NCBI RefSeq assembly: GCF_900100365.1
Contig: NZ_FNKU01000001.1
Location: forward strand, 62,001-126,000
Direction of reading: 5' to 3'
Length of the DNA stretch: 64,000 bases
Source of the DNA: Pseudomonas cannabina
GTDB lineage: Bacteria > Pseudomonadota > Gammaproteobacteria > Pseudomonadales > Pseudomonadaceae
How positions within the stretch are numbered: the stretch's first letter is position 1; each line of letters begins with the position of its first letter. A program made the position numbers and the translations under genes. The notes beneath the pieces were generated by a model that saw only the letters and a program-made list of their open reading frames with translations, ran no database searches and was not told where the DNA came from. This document shows, piece after piece, positions 30,643 to 39,015 of the stretch.

Positions 30643-31476
30643 TCATTTCCGCGCCTGATACGCCTTGCCGTAGTGTTTTTCCAGCCTGGACTGCAACAGC
30701 TCCAGCCCGATCGACATGATCCAGTACAGCACTGCCGCAGTGGTCAGCATTTCGATGTAGCGATAGCTGGACCGGCCATACGACTGCGCCAGAAACATCA
30801 CTTCCCAGACGCCCATCACCGAAATCAGTGACGAGTCCTTGAGCATGGAGATGAACTGGTTGGTGGTCGGCGGAATGATGGTGCGCATGGCTTGGGGCAG
30901 GGTGACACGCCAGAAAATCTGCGCCGGGCGCAGCGCCAGGGCCAGCGCGGCTTCCCGTTGGCCGGCCGCAACACCGATGATCCCGGCACGGAAGATCTCG
31001 CTCAGGTAAGCCCCGTAGTTGAGCGACAAAGCAATGACTCCTGCCATGATCGCGCCCGGCACGATTCCCACCTGCGGCAAGCCCAGATAGATCAGCAGAA
31101 TCTGGATCAGCAACGGCGTACCGCGAAAGAACGACGCATAGAAGCTGGCAATGCCAAACGCCACGGCGCTACTGGACAGCCTCGCCAGCGCAGTGACAAA
31201 GCCCAGCACCACCGAGACCACAATTGAGCACACCGACACGAACAGCGTCAGTGCCGCGCCTTGCAGGAAACCGTTGGGTGCCAGGTGCAGGCCGATCAGA
31301 TTGGGCAGTTTGTCGAGAATGATCGACAGCTTCAGGTCGAAACTCAGGAAGAACCCGGCGAACAGCGCAAACATTACCAGCCAGGTCAGGTAAAGCCGCG
31401 TGCGGAAGCCGAAGACTCGCTTGAGCAGGCCTTGATTGGCCTGCTGGGGTGGGCTTTGGGGCTCGAAAGAAGTCAT
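30643..31476 (-). CDS. Polar amino-acid-type ABC transporter permease
   Basis: The 277-residue inner-membrane protein has the HisM-type permease domain with about five or six membrane segments. The ATPase-coupling EAA loop is visible as AAGQREAALALALRPAQIFWRVTLPQA. ATG 31476 overlaps the stop of the binding-protein gene (ATGA). No ATP-binding subunit gene is adjacent: downstream there are only repeats. It must therefore borrow an ATPase from elsewhere, or the operon has lost it. Confidence 0.92.
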   Translation of the reverse strand: MTSFEPQSPPQQANQGLLKRVFGFRTRLYLTWLVMFALFAGFFLSFDLKLSIILDKLPNLIGLHLAPNGFLQGAALTLFVSVCSIVVSVVLGFVTALARLSSSAVAFGIASFYASFFRGTPLLIQILLIYLGLPQVGIVPGAIMAGVIALSLNYGAYLSEIFRAGIIGVAAGQREAALALALRPAQIFWRVTLPQAMRTIIPPTTNQFISMLKDSSLISVMGVWEVMFLAQSYGRSSYRYIEMLTTAAVLYWIMSIGLELLQSRLEKHYGKAYQARK

Positions 31477-32294
31477 TTGCTGATGTCGGCACCGATCCAC
31501 TTTTCAGACAACTTGCTCAAGGTGCCGTCTTTCTTCAGTTCAGCGAATACTTCACGCACCTTGGCGTCCCATTCCGGATCGTCTTTTTCGATGGCAACGG
31601 AGTTGGGTTCTTCATACAGCGTCTCGCCCGCCAGCTTGAAGCGCTTGTCCTGATCCAGACGCGGTTTTGCGGTCACCAGATTGGTGAGGATCGCGTCCAG
31701 CCGTTTGCCAGCGCCAAGCCCGAGGTCCTGAAAGGCCACGTTATCGTTATCATAGGGCGCGATCTGCACGTCTTCGAACGGGTACTGCAACGGCTTGTCT
31801 TCCGCGCCGTCAATGACCAGGTTCTTGTTCAGGTAACTTTCGTAACTGGAGGCGCTGGTCAGGCCGACTTTCTTGCCGCTCAGGTCCTTGGCCGAATGGA
31901 TACGGTCGTCCGCTGCGTTGACCACAATCACCGCAGGCGACGCGTAATACTCGACCGGGAAGTTGAAGACTTCGGCGCGGGCTTTGCTCGGGGTCATCGA
32001 GCAGACGCAGATGTCGTAACGGCCACTCCAGTGGCCTGCGGCGATCACGTCCCAGGAAGGCGTTTCGAGGCGCAACTTGACCCCGAGCTTCTGCGCCACG
32101 ACCTTGGCCACGTCCACATCGAAGCCGTCCAGTTCGTTCTTGTCGTTCAGGAAAGAGAAGGGCGGGTAACTTTCCATCAGGACGTTGACCAACTCTTTGT
32201 TTTTCTGCACGCGATCCAGCGTGGCGCCGGCCAGAGCTTGAGTGGAGGCAGCCAGAGTGACCAGGCCAATGCCCAGCAGAGCGCGATAATTCAC
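31473..32294 (-). CDS. ABC transporter substrate-binding protein, family 3
   Basis: The 273-residue periplasmic protein starts with GTG 32294, which has AGGGG 6 bases upstream, and a signal peptide ending around TQALAG. It has the SBP_bac_3 features YPPFSFLNDKNELDGFDVDVA and DICVCSMTPSKARAEVFNF. Its divergence from a homocysteine S-methyltransferase suggests a methionine-related ligand such as S-methylmethionine, which is inference. Confidence 0.92.
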   Translation of the reverse strand: MNYRALLGIGLVTLAASTQALAGATLDRVQKNKELVNVLMESYPPFSFLNDKNELDGFDVDVAKVVAQKLGVKLRLETPSWDVIAAGHWSGRYDICVCSMTPSKARAEVFNFPVEYYASPAVIVVNAADDRIHSAKDLSGKKVGLTSASSYESYLNKNLVIDGAEDKPLQYPFEDVQIAPYDNDNVAFQDLGLGAGKRLDAILTNLVTAKPRLDQDKRFKLAGETLYEEPNSVAIEKDDPEWDAKVREVFAELKKDGTLSKLSEKWIGADISK

Positions 32295-32334
32295 AGATAT
32301 CCCCTGAAAAAGTGTTTGTAGTTTGATTAAAGGG

Positions 32335-32349
32335 ACGTATTAAATACGT
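32335..32349. promoter_or_regulatory. Perfect 15-base palindrome in the divergent promoter region
   Basis: ACGTATT-A-AATACGT lies between the start of the binding-protein gene (32294, minus) and the methyltransferase gene (32405, plus). A perfect 7-bp dyad at this place is a good candidate operator for a shared regulator. I do not recognise the regulator. It is not the MetJ box. Confidence 0.55.
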
Positions 32350-32404
32350 TATACAAGACTGACTCATAATGAGTTTTTTTCATATACATATAAGCAGATC
32401 ACAT

Positions 32405-33301
32405 ATGACCCAAGGCACAACTGTAATTCTCGATGGCGGCATGGGCCGCGAACTACAGCGTCGCGGCGCACCGTTTCGTCAGCCGGAATGGTCGGCGCTG
32501 GCGTTGAGTGAAGCGCCCGAGGCGGTCAGTGCGGTACATGCCGCTTACATCGAAAGTGGCGCTCAGGTCATTACCAGCAACAGTTATGCGGTTGTCCCTT
32601 TTCATATCGGCGAAGAGCGATTTGCCCGCGAAGGCCAGGCGCTTGCGGCGCTGGCCGGGCGGCTGGCGCGCGAGTCGGCCGATGCGTCGGGCGGTCGCGC
32701 GCGCGTAGCCGGTTCAATCCCGCCGCTGTTCGGCTCCTACCGTCCGGACCTGTACAAGCCGGAGCTGGCCGCCAACGTGCTGAAGCCGCTGGTTGCCGGT
32801 CTGGCGCCTTATGTCGACCTGTGGCTGGCCGAGACGCAGAGCTGCATCCTCGAAGCACAGACCATCCGCGCCGGTCTGCCTGCTGACGGCAAGCCGTTCT
32901 GGCTGTCGTTCACCTTGCAGGACGAAGACACTGACGAGGTTCCGCGCCTGCGTTCCGGCGAACCGGTGGCTGACGCGGCGAAGGCTGCAGCTGCCATGGG
33001 CGTTGCGACCCTGCTGTTCAATTGCAGCCAGCCGGAAGTGATCGGCGGTGCGATCGATGCGGCGCGTGATGTGTTCGAATCGTTGGGCGTCGCTATCGCC
33101 ATCGGTGCCTACGCCAACGCCTTCCCGCCGCAGCCCAAGGATGCCAAGGCCAACGACGGTCTGGACGAATTGCGCGAAGATCTCGACCCGCAGGGTTACC
33201 AGCAGTGGGCGGCGGACTGGGTCAAGCGCGGCGCCACGCACATTGGCGGTTGCTGCGGGATTGGCCCGGAACATATCGCAGTGCTGTCCAGAAGTCTCTG
33301 A
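32405..33301 (+). CDS. mmuM: Homocysteine S-methyltransferase (MmuM-type)
   Basis: The 298-residue protein transfers a methyl group, probably from S-methylmethionine, to homocysteine. The zinc ligands are present as Cys in LLFNCSQPE and the paired Cys of GGCCGIGPEHI. The N-terminal LDGGMGRELQRRG is typical. ATG 32405 is chosen over ATG 32369 because it begins at the family's usual position; neither has a strong ribosome-binding site. The gene symbol is by family resemblance. Confidence 0.88.
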   Translation: MTQGTTVILDGGMGRELQRRGAPFRQPEWSALALSEAPEAVSAVHAAYIESGAQVITSNSYAVVPFHIGEERFAREGQALAALAGRLARESADASGGRARVAGSIPPLFGSYRPDLYKPELAANVLKPLVAGLAPYVDLWLAETQSCILEAQTIRAGLPADGKPFWLSFTLQDEDTDEVPRLRSGEPVADAAKAAAAMGVATLLFNCSQPEVIGGAIDAARDVFESLGVAIAIGAYANAFPPQPKDAKANDGLDELREDLDPQGYQQWAADWVKRGATHIGGCCGIGPEHIAVLSRSL

Positions 33302-33329
33302 CTGACGCGGGCAACAAACGCAGGCAACA

Positions 33330-33366
33330 AAAAGCCCCGTGACTCAAAAGAGTTCACGGGGCTTTT
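33330..33366. terminator. Bidirectional terminator between mmuM and mqo
   Basis: The stem AAAAGCCCCGTGA pairs with TCACGGGGCTTTT, extended by ACTC and GAGT, so both strands read into T-rich ends. It serves the convergent mmuM and mqo genes. Confidence 0.9.
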
Positions 33367-33415
33367 CAGGAGCAGCGTGTCAGTGGTGCAGCGTTTTCAT
33401 GCAGCAGGTGTCAGG

Positions 33416-34924
33416 TCAGGCGAAGGTCTGTTCCTGATTGCTTTTTTCGATCAGTTCCAAAGCCTCGTCGTTCTGGGCGCTGATGCGTTGGTACAGCTGC
33501 GCATCGGTCTCCAGAATCTTTTCGCGAGCAGGGAAAATCTCGTTGAGTTTGCCCGCCCATTCAGTGCGGGTTTTTTCCGGGAAACAGCGCTCGAGCAATT
33601 CCAGCATGATCGACACCGTCACTGAAGCACCGGGCGAAGCACCCAGCAGCGCGGCCAGCGAGCCATCCTGTGCCGAAACCAACTCGGTGCCGAATTGCAG
33701 AACGCCGCCTTTTTTCGCGTCTTTCTTGATGATCTGTACCCGCTGACCGGCAATTTCCAGACGCCAGTCTTCGGCCTTGGCCTGCGGATAGAAGCGACGC
33801 AGCGATTCCAGACGTTGCTCCATCGACTGCATTACTTCGCTGACCAGGTACTTGGTCAGGTCCATATTGTCGCGGGCCACGGCGAGCATTGGCTTGATGT
33901 TGGCCAGACGCACCGAGAGCGGCAGGTCGAGAAACGAGCCGTGCTTGAGGAACTTGGTGGTGAAACCGGCATAAGGCCCGAACAGCAGGGATTTCTTGCC
34001 GTCGACCACGCGCGTGTCGAGGTGCGGCACCGACATCGGCGGCGAACCCACCGCTGCCTGGCTGTAGACCTTGGCCTGGTGGTGCTTGACCACGTCGGGA
34101 TTGTCGCAACGCAGCCACTGACCACTGACCGGGAAGCCGCCAAAGCCTTTGCTTTCTTCGATGCCCGACATCTGCAGCAGCGGCAATGCCGCGCCACCTG
34201 CGCCGAGGAACACGAATTTTGCGTCGATCTCACGCGTGCCGCCGCCGTTCACGTCCTTGACCGCCACGGTCCAGCCAGCACCGTTGCGGGTCAGGCCGGT
34301 CACGCGGCTGCGGTACTTGATCTGTGCGTCCGGAGAGCTGGAGAGGTGATTGAGCAATTGATTGGTAAGCGCGCCGAAGTTGACGTCCGTACCGTTCAGC
34401 ATGCGCGTAGCCGCGATTTTTTCGTCGGCCGGGCGGCCGGGCATCATCAGTGGCATCCACTCAGCCAGCCTAGCCTTGTCTTCGGTGTATTCCATCGAAG
34501 AAAACGCGTGATGCTTGCTCATCGCCTCGAAACGGGTCTTCAGGAACGCAATGCCGTTTTCGCCCTGCACGAAGCTCAGGTGCGGGACCGGATTGATGAA
34601 CGACTTTGCCGAGCCGAACGTGCCCTTGCGCGCCAGATGAGCCCAGAATTGCTTCGAGACTTCGAACTGGGTGTTGATGTGCACGGCTTTCTTGATATCG
34701 ATGGAGCCATCGGCGGCGGGCGGTGTGTAGTTCAGCTCGCACAGACCGGCGTGACCGGTGCCGGCGTTGTTCCACGGGTTGGAACTCTCCGCAGCGCCGG
34801 AATCCATCAGCTCAACGACTTCCAGCTTGAGGCCTGGGTCGAGCTCTTTGAGCAGTACGGCCAGCGTGGCACTCATGATGCCCGCTCCGACCAGTACTAC
34901 GTCGACTGCTTCGTTATGCGCCAT
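33416..34924 (-). CDS. mqo: Malate:quinone oxidoreductase
   Basis: This FAD-dependent peripheral membrane enzyme oxidises malate to oxaloacetate and reduces ubiquinone. The 502-residue protein starts [21 protein letters not shown] with a GGAGA site 8 bases upstream. It has [22 protein letters not shown] and the C-terminal [11 protein letters not shown]. In P. aeruginosa mqoB (PA4640) lies near the PA4642-type gene; here the ABC/mmuM genes are inserted between them. Confidence 0.97.
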   Translation of the reverse strand: MAHNEAVDVVLVGAGIMSATLAVLLKELDPGLKLEVVELMDSGAAESSNPWNNAGTGHAGLCELNYTPPAADGSIDIKKAVHINTQFEVSKQFWAHLARKGTFGSAKSFINPVPHLSFVQGENGIAFLKTRFEAMSKHHAFSSMEYTEDKARLAEWMPLMMPGRPADEKIAATRMLNGTDVNFGALTNQLLNHLSSSPDAQIKYRSRVTGLTRNGAGWTVAVKDVNGGGTREIDAKFVFLGAGGAALPLLQMSGIEESKGFGGFPVSGQWLRCDNPDVVKHHQAKVYSQAAVGSPPMSVPHLDTRVVDGKKSLLFGPYAGFTTKFLKHGSFLDLPLSVRLANIKPMLAVARDNMDLTKYLVSEVMQSMEQRLESLRRFYPQAKAEDWRLEIAGQRVQIIKKDAKKGGVLQFGTELVSAQDGSLAALLGASPGASVTVSIMLELLERCFPEKTRTEWAGKLNEIFPAREKILETDAQLYQRISAQNDEALELIEKSNQEQTFA

Positions 34925-35644
34925 TAACGCGTCTCCAAAATCTGCAGCACCCAATTGACGGCATACGATCCTGAGGCTGATTGCCGGGGGAGCGGGGCGT
35001 GGATCAAGGTTGTGCCCTCATTTCCCGGCCAGGATCGCCTGTCCGATTCTTCGCAATTCTTCGCTTCCAACGCGCAGGTCCCGGTCAGGCTCATTCATGG
35101 TTCATCAGGCCAGCATAAACGCATTTTCAAGCCCGCACGGCCATTCGACCATCGTCAGGGAGCCCTGTGAGTCACAGGCTCCTGTCGACGGTGTCAGGCT
35201 CCGGTGCTGGAGGCGCAGTTGCGATCAGTCCTGTGCAAAAGGGCCGGTTCAGACGCTGATGGTGCATTTACAAACGCGTACCTATTCATTTGCTCGCCAC
35301 ACTCTTGTGAAGTAGTGAAACCCGTTTTTCACGTCCTTTTGGGAACGTGAACTAAACCTCAAAATGGCTGCGATGACAGCGCTGGCAGGTCAGGTGCATA
35401 AAGAGTGAGGCGCTGTCAGGCGAGAAAGGTTCGATACGATTCGAGCATTCTGCACCGTTCATCGAGCACACCCGTGCGCAAATGACCTGTGTGGGCGGCT
35501 CTCTGTGGGCAGTACGGAGGAGCTAATCCGGGGATTAGCGATGCTGCGAGGCCCGATCAGGAGACGTCCTTATAATCGGGGGAAGATTATAGCGATGAAA
35601 TGACAGGAATTGATCGGTTTAAATGACTTTTATTCGCCATCGGG
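34925..35644. other. 720-base region without a recognisable gene, upstream of mqo
   Basis: I find no open frame with a good ribosome-binding site. It should hold the mqo promoter and a long leader. Two inverted repeats stand out: TTCACGTCC and GGAACGTGAA, with one bulge, at 35328-35352; and GCTAATCC-GG-GGATTAGC near 35522-35540. A small RNA cannot be excluded. Confidence 0.5.
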
Positions 35645-35878
35645 TCAGGCGGTGAGCAACGGGCCGCGAGTTGAACGCACGCTATGTTGCGTAACCCGTG
35701 CGCTGAAGGGCAGAGGCTGGTTCAGCCAGGTCAGACGTTGCTCGCTCACTTCAACCCACTCGGCGCCGTCCGGACGTTGCGCGCAATGCTTGAACGCACG
35801 GCAGATGCCTGCCTGATCAACACGCGCGTAATGGCGAAATTGGCGGCGAGCAGAGAACAAGGACCGGAACAGATTCAT
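35645..35878 (-). CDS. Small basic conserved hypothetical protein
   Basis: ATG 35878 has a strong AGGAG site about 8 bases upstream and yields a 77-residue Arg-rich protein (MNLFRSLFSARRQFRHYARV...). It has a middle section RAFKHCAQRPDGAEWVEVSE and ends PLLTA. There are no membrane segments beyond the N-terminus. I believe similar short proteins occur in other pseudomonads, but I cannot name a family. It is transcribed alone. Confidence 0.65.
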   Translation of the reverse strand: MNLFRSLFSARRQFRHYARVDQAGICRAFKHCAQRPDGAEWVEVSEQRLTWLNQPLPFSARVTQHSVRSTRGPLLTA

Positions 35879-36082
35879 GGCGCAGCTCCTGTGACGTGGA
35901 AGGCGTCTGGGCAATGTGGGCAAGTCTGCCGCGCCGATGTTACGTCCTGATTACATGGCACTGCTCGAACTACAGGCGGCTTTCGGCAATCCCGCGCTTA
36001 CCGGTCAGCGGCTACTGGTGGGCGGGTAACGCGCGCCGCTATACTGCTGCACATTCAGTGTCTGGCCCATGGAGAAATGAGC

Positions 36083-36664
36083 ATGCTGCGTCGCATTTTG
36101 TTCGGTTTGCTTGCTGTAAGCAGTTTGACGTTGGTGGGCTGCGCCCACAGCCCGCAACAATTGAGCCCCACCCCGAAAATCAATGCTCAGCTCGCGCCGA
36201 TAGGTCGTGGGCAGCCGGTCGTCGTGCGCGTAGTTGACGGCCGACCAGGCCCAACGCTGGGCACCCGCGGCGGTATGTACCCGGAAACCAGCGCCATCAG
36301 CGTCAACGGTGCTGACATCGTTCCGAAATTGCAGGCTCAGGCCGAAGCGGCAGTGCGTCTGCTGGGCTTCACGCCGACCCAGGGCGGCAATGCCCCGCAG
36401 TTGACGGTGACTCTTGCGGACTTGAAGTATCAGTCGCCAAAAGAAGGCCTGTACGTGACCGAAGCGACCATCAGCTCGACATTCCGCGCTGATGTGCGCA
36501 ATAACGGTCGCACCTACAGCGGTCGTTACGCAGCCTCGCTGGACCAGCGTTTCGGCATGGCTCCGAACCAGGAAACCAACACCAAGCTGGTGAGTGACGT
36601 GTTGAGCGACGCACTGACTCGCGTCTTCCAGGATGCGACCATCGGTTCGACCCTGTCGCAGTAA
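36083..36664 (+). CDS. YajG-family lipoprotein
   Basis: The 193-residue lipoprotein has the lipobox TLVGC (Cys20), then a YajG-type domain with VVVRVVDGRPG and LTVTLADLKYQSPKEGLY. ATG 36083 has GGAG at the optimal 8-base spacing; ATG 36077 is only 2 bases from the same site. It is probably an outer-membrane lipoprotein of unknown role. A terminator follows. Confidence 0.9.
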   Translation: MLRRILFGLLAVSSLTLVGCAHSPQQLSPTPKINAQLAPIGRGQPVVVRVVDGRPGPTLGTRGGMYPETSAISVNGADIVPKLQAQAEAAVRLLGFTPTQGGNAPQLTVTLADLKYQSPKEGLYVTEATISSTFRADVRNNGRTYSGRYAASLDQRFGMAPNQETNTKLVSDVLSDALTRVFQDATIGSTLSQ

Positions 36665-36680
36665 GCTTCATCGCCAAATA

Positions 36681-36717
36681 AAAAAGCCCGGCCCTTGTTG
36701 AAGGGGCTGGGCTTTTT
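36681..36717. terminator. Bidirectional terminator after the YajG-like gene
   Basis: AAAAAGCCCGGCCCTT pairs with AAGGGGCTGGGCTTTTT with a single bulge. It lies between the convergent YajG-like gene and the 68-residue hypothetical gene at 36756. Confidence 0.88.
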
Positions 36718-36755
36718 GCTTTCTGATGGCCGGCTGGTTGACGGCCGCAGCGGAC

Positions 36756-36962
36756 TCAGGCCGCCTGCTGGTAGAAGTCCAGAAAGCTGAAGCCGGTGTC
36801 CTGATCCAGATCCGGCAGATCATGGTGAACATGCCCGCCCAGTGCGCAATAGACCAGCCAGTGGCGGTCCTGAACGTTAAAGGCCAGGCCATCGATCAAC
36901 TCCTGCTGCTCATCGCTCTGGGCCATGAGATAGAGGCGATCCTGATTTTTTGCATGCAGCAT
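36756..36962 (-). CDS. Small acidic conserved hypothetical protein
   Basis: ATG 36962 has TGGAG 7 bases upstream and gives a 68-residue acidic protein (MLHAKNQDRLYLMAQSDEQQ...). It contains GLAFNVQDRHWLVYCALGGHVHHDL and ends DLDQDTGFSFLDFYQQAA. A longer frame to 37079 has no start signal. It is soluble, and I cannot assign a function. Confidence 0.75.
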   Translation of the reverse strand: MLHAKNQDRLYLMAQSDEQQELIDGLAFNVQDRHWLVYCALGGHVHHDLPDLDQDTGFSFLDFYQQAA

Positions 36963-37120
36963 GACAAGCTCCAAAAAGAGTGAAGTCCGTTTTCTTGAGA
37001 AGCCACACAATGCAGGCGCTGCGTTACGCTTAGGTGACAGCGGCAGGGTATTTTTTGTGCAGGATGTTTCCGGAAGCATGCATCTTGCGCATCTTGTGGC
37101 AGCGAGCCGGGCGACGCTTC

Positions 37121-37158
37121 GCTTGCTTGCGAAGGCGGTGTTTCAGTCAATGCATTTT
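37121..37158. repeat. Partial family A repeat
   Basis: GCGAAGGCGGTGTTTCAG, followed by a TGCATTTT end, matches the spacer part of the family A copy at 63815-63840 (CGAAGACGGTGTTTCAG, then CGCATTTT). The REP arm CGCTTGCTTGCGAA precedes it. The 306-base gap 36963-37268 therefore holds a partial family A copy and a family B copy, and no gene. Confidence 0.6.
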
Positions 37159-37200
37159 GGATGAAGCTCTGCGTCACCGCGCGTTGAGGCGCTCAAGACC

Positions 37201-37246
37201 GGACGCAGAGCGTCCAGAACGGCGTACCCATGCGGAGCATGGGTAC
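37201..37246 (+). repeat. Two-stem repeat, family B, copy 4
   Basis: Stem 1 is GGACGCAGAGCGTCC, the spacer AGAACGGC, and stem 2 has arms GTACCCATGC and GCATGGGTAC around GGA, then GATAG. Stem 2 differs from copy 1 at several positions on both arms, yet pairing is complete. Confidence 0.85.
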
Positions 37247-37268
37247 GATAGACATTCTGGCGCAGTTC

Positions 37269-38435
37269 TTAAAGCGCCAACCCCGCCTTGACGCGGTACT
37301 GGTTGCGAACCGGCGTTGCGTATTGCTGGATCAGGAACGGGCGATGCTCGACCGGGACGCCTGCCAAGCGGCTTTCCCATTCGTCTTTAGCGCGCTCCAG
37401 TTCGTCGGCCGGGAACAGCGCCTCGGCCTTTGGCACCTCTATCTCAGGATCGGCATCGCTCCATTGCGCGTAAGCCAGGTAATGCACCGGAAACAGGCGA
37501 TAGCCACCGAGAATCTGCCGGTCCATTTCGATTGCCAGTTGCTTGGTGTCTTCGAAATATTCGGTAATCGGCGGCGCGAAGTTCACGTGTACGCGGCCTT
37601 TGTAGCCGGTGATGCCCAGCGCAATGCTGACGTCATCTTCGCCCGGCGTCTTGGCGTAAGAACCTGTGGTGGCGCGGATATACAGCTCACGGGCCTTGGC
37701 GCTGTCGCACGGGTCGTATTCATAACTGATCGACACCGGAATCAGGTTCAGCGAGCGAATAACGTCACCAAACGGTTCGTCCTTGCGGCTCATGTGGAAC
37801 ATCTTGAGGATCGCCGACTCGGTACGGTCATCGCCGTCTTTGGCGCGACCCTCGGCCTGGGCGATCCAGATCGACTGGCAGTCTTTGGTGATCGAGTGAT
37901 TGATGTACGCCGACAGCAGCTGATAAGCCGCCATCTTCTCGCGCCGCCCGGTGATCGAGCGGTGCACGATGAAGCTCTTGTTCAGGCGCATCAGGTCGCT
38001 GACAAACGGCTTTTGCAGCAGGTTGTCGCCAATCGCGATGCGCGGTGTAGGCAGGCCGGCGTGGTACACGGCATAGTTGACGAACGCCGGGTCCATCACG
38101 ATATCGCGATGGTTGGCCAGGAACAGGTAGGCGCAACCGGACTTCAACTGTTCGACGCCGGTGTAGGTCACCCCGTCCGTGGCGCGCTCGATGGTGTGGT
38201 CGACGTAATATTCGACCTTGTCCTGCAGGCTCGCGACCGAGTCGATACCGGCGAACTCGCGGCGCAGCTTGCGCGCCAGGGTAGGCTGTAAAACCCAGCC
38301 GAAGGCGCTCGCCAGGCGCGGAAAGCGGAATTTGGTCAGAATGGCGAGAAAGGCTTTGTCGCTCAGCAGACGTGCCAGAACGGCCTGGACTTCTGCGTCG
38401 TTGTAAGGTCGGATGGCATCGAATTCGCCCATCAT
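37269..38435 (-). CDS. PlsC-family 1-acyl-glycerol-3-phosphate-type acyltransferase (atypical, large)
   Basis: The 388-residue protein contains the acyltransferase block LFLANHRDIVMDPAFVN, where NHRDxxxD replaces the usual NHxxxxD. It also has SFIVHRSITGRRE and the substrate-pocket IWIAQAEGRAKDG (EG-R motif). There is no clear membrane segment, so it is probably peripheral. The long C-terminal region distinguishes it from ordinary PlsC. It may acylate phospholipid precursors or other lipids. Confidence 0.85.
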   Translation of the reverse strand: MMGEFDAIRPYNDAEVQAVLARLLSDKAFLAILTKFRFPRLASAFGWVLQPTLARKLRREFAGIDSVASLQDKVEYYVDHTIERATDGVTYTGVEQLKSGCAYLFLANHRDIVMDPAFVNYAVYHAGLPTPRIAIGDNLLQKPFVSDLMRLNKSFIVHRSITGRREKMAAYQLLSAYINHSITKDCQSIWIAQAEGRAKDGDDRTESAILKMFHMSRKDEPFGDVIRSLNLIPVSISYEYDPCDSAKARELYIRATTGSYAKTPGEDDVSIALGITGYKGRVHVNFAPPITEYFEDTKQLAIEMDRQILGGYRLFPVHYLAYAQWSDADPEIEVPKAEALFPADELERAKDEWESRLAGVPVEHRPFLIQQYATPVRNQYRVKAGLAL

Positions 38436-38538
38436 GCTCTCTTGTCGGAAACGGATAGGGTAAAAAGAAGACGGATTTGTTAAAACAGCCTTCTGAAGAA
38501 TGCGGCAATTATACGCATAACTGATCCCGGAGACCGTG

Positions 38539-38721
38539 ATGCAGGAATTAGAGAGTTACGACTGCCCTTATTGCGGCGAACCCGTCGAAGCGGTACTGGA
38601 CCTTTCCGGAGGCGATCAACAGTACATTGAAGACTGTCCGGTCTGCTGTCGCCCGATTGTTTTCGAGCTGCAGACCGACGGCGACGAGTGGCACCTGGAC
38701 GTGCGCAGCGAGAACGAGTGA
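38539..38721 (+). CDS. CPXCG-motif cysteine-rich zinc-ribbon protein
   Basis: The 60-residue protein has two zinc-knuckle pairs, CPYCGEP and CPVCCRP, about 26 residues apart, fitting a single zinc ribbon. ATG 38539 is 6 bases after GGAG; the GTG just before it is too close. It overlaps the next gene by one base (TGATG), indicating coupling. The function is unknown. Confidence 0.9.
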   Translation: MQELESYDCPYCGEPVEAVLDLSGGDQQYIEDCPVCCRPIVFELQTDGDEWHLDVRSENE

Positions 38722-38981
38722 TGCAGAAAGTCTACGAGCCGGAAAACCTGCTGGAGGCCGAGCTGCTGCAAGCGATGCTCGCCAGTGAAGGCATCGAGGC
38801 GCATCTGGCCGGTCGTGACCTGCTCGGGGCCATGGGCGAGCTGCCGGGGCTGGGGTTGCTGGCGCTCAAGGTAAACGATGCGCAGGTGGTGCGGGCGCGA
38901 GAACTGATCACTGCGTACAATAGCGCCTCGCCCGTGTCCGGCGATGAGCCGGATGATTTTCCCGATGTACTTGTGTGCTGA
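38721..38981 (+). CDS. DUF2007-family putative signal-transducing protein
   Basis: The 86-residue protein (MQKVYEPENLLEAELLQAML..., LAGRDLLGAMGELPGLG...) has the ferredoxin-like DUF2007 pattern, where LEAxLLxxxLExxGI precedes a Val/Leu-rich strand. It is translated by coupling to the CPXCG gene. The family name is a prediction and no ligand is established. Confidence 0.88.
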   Translation: MQKVYEPENLLEAELLQAMLASEGIEAHLAGRDLLGAMGELPGLGLLALKVNDAQVVRARELITAYNSASPVSGDEPDDFPDVLVC

Positions 38982-39015
38982 ATCAGCACCTTTCGAAAGA
39001 GTCTGATCAACCCCC

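Noticed and set aside
35010..35315. 101-codon plus-strand frame upstream of mqo
   Set aside because: There is no ribosome-binding site, no domain, and the Ser/Arg-rich composition is typical of a random frame. I treat the region as non-coding.
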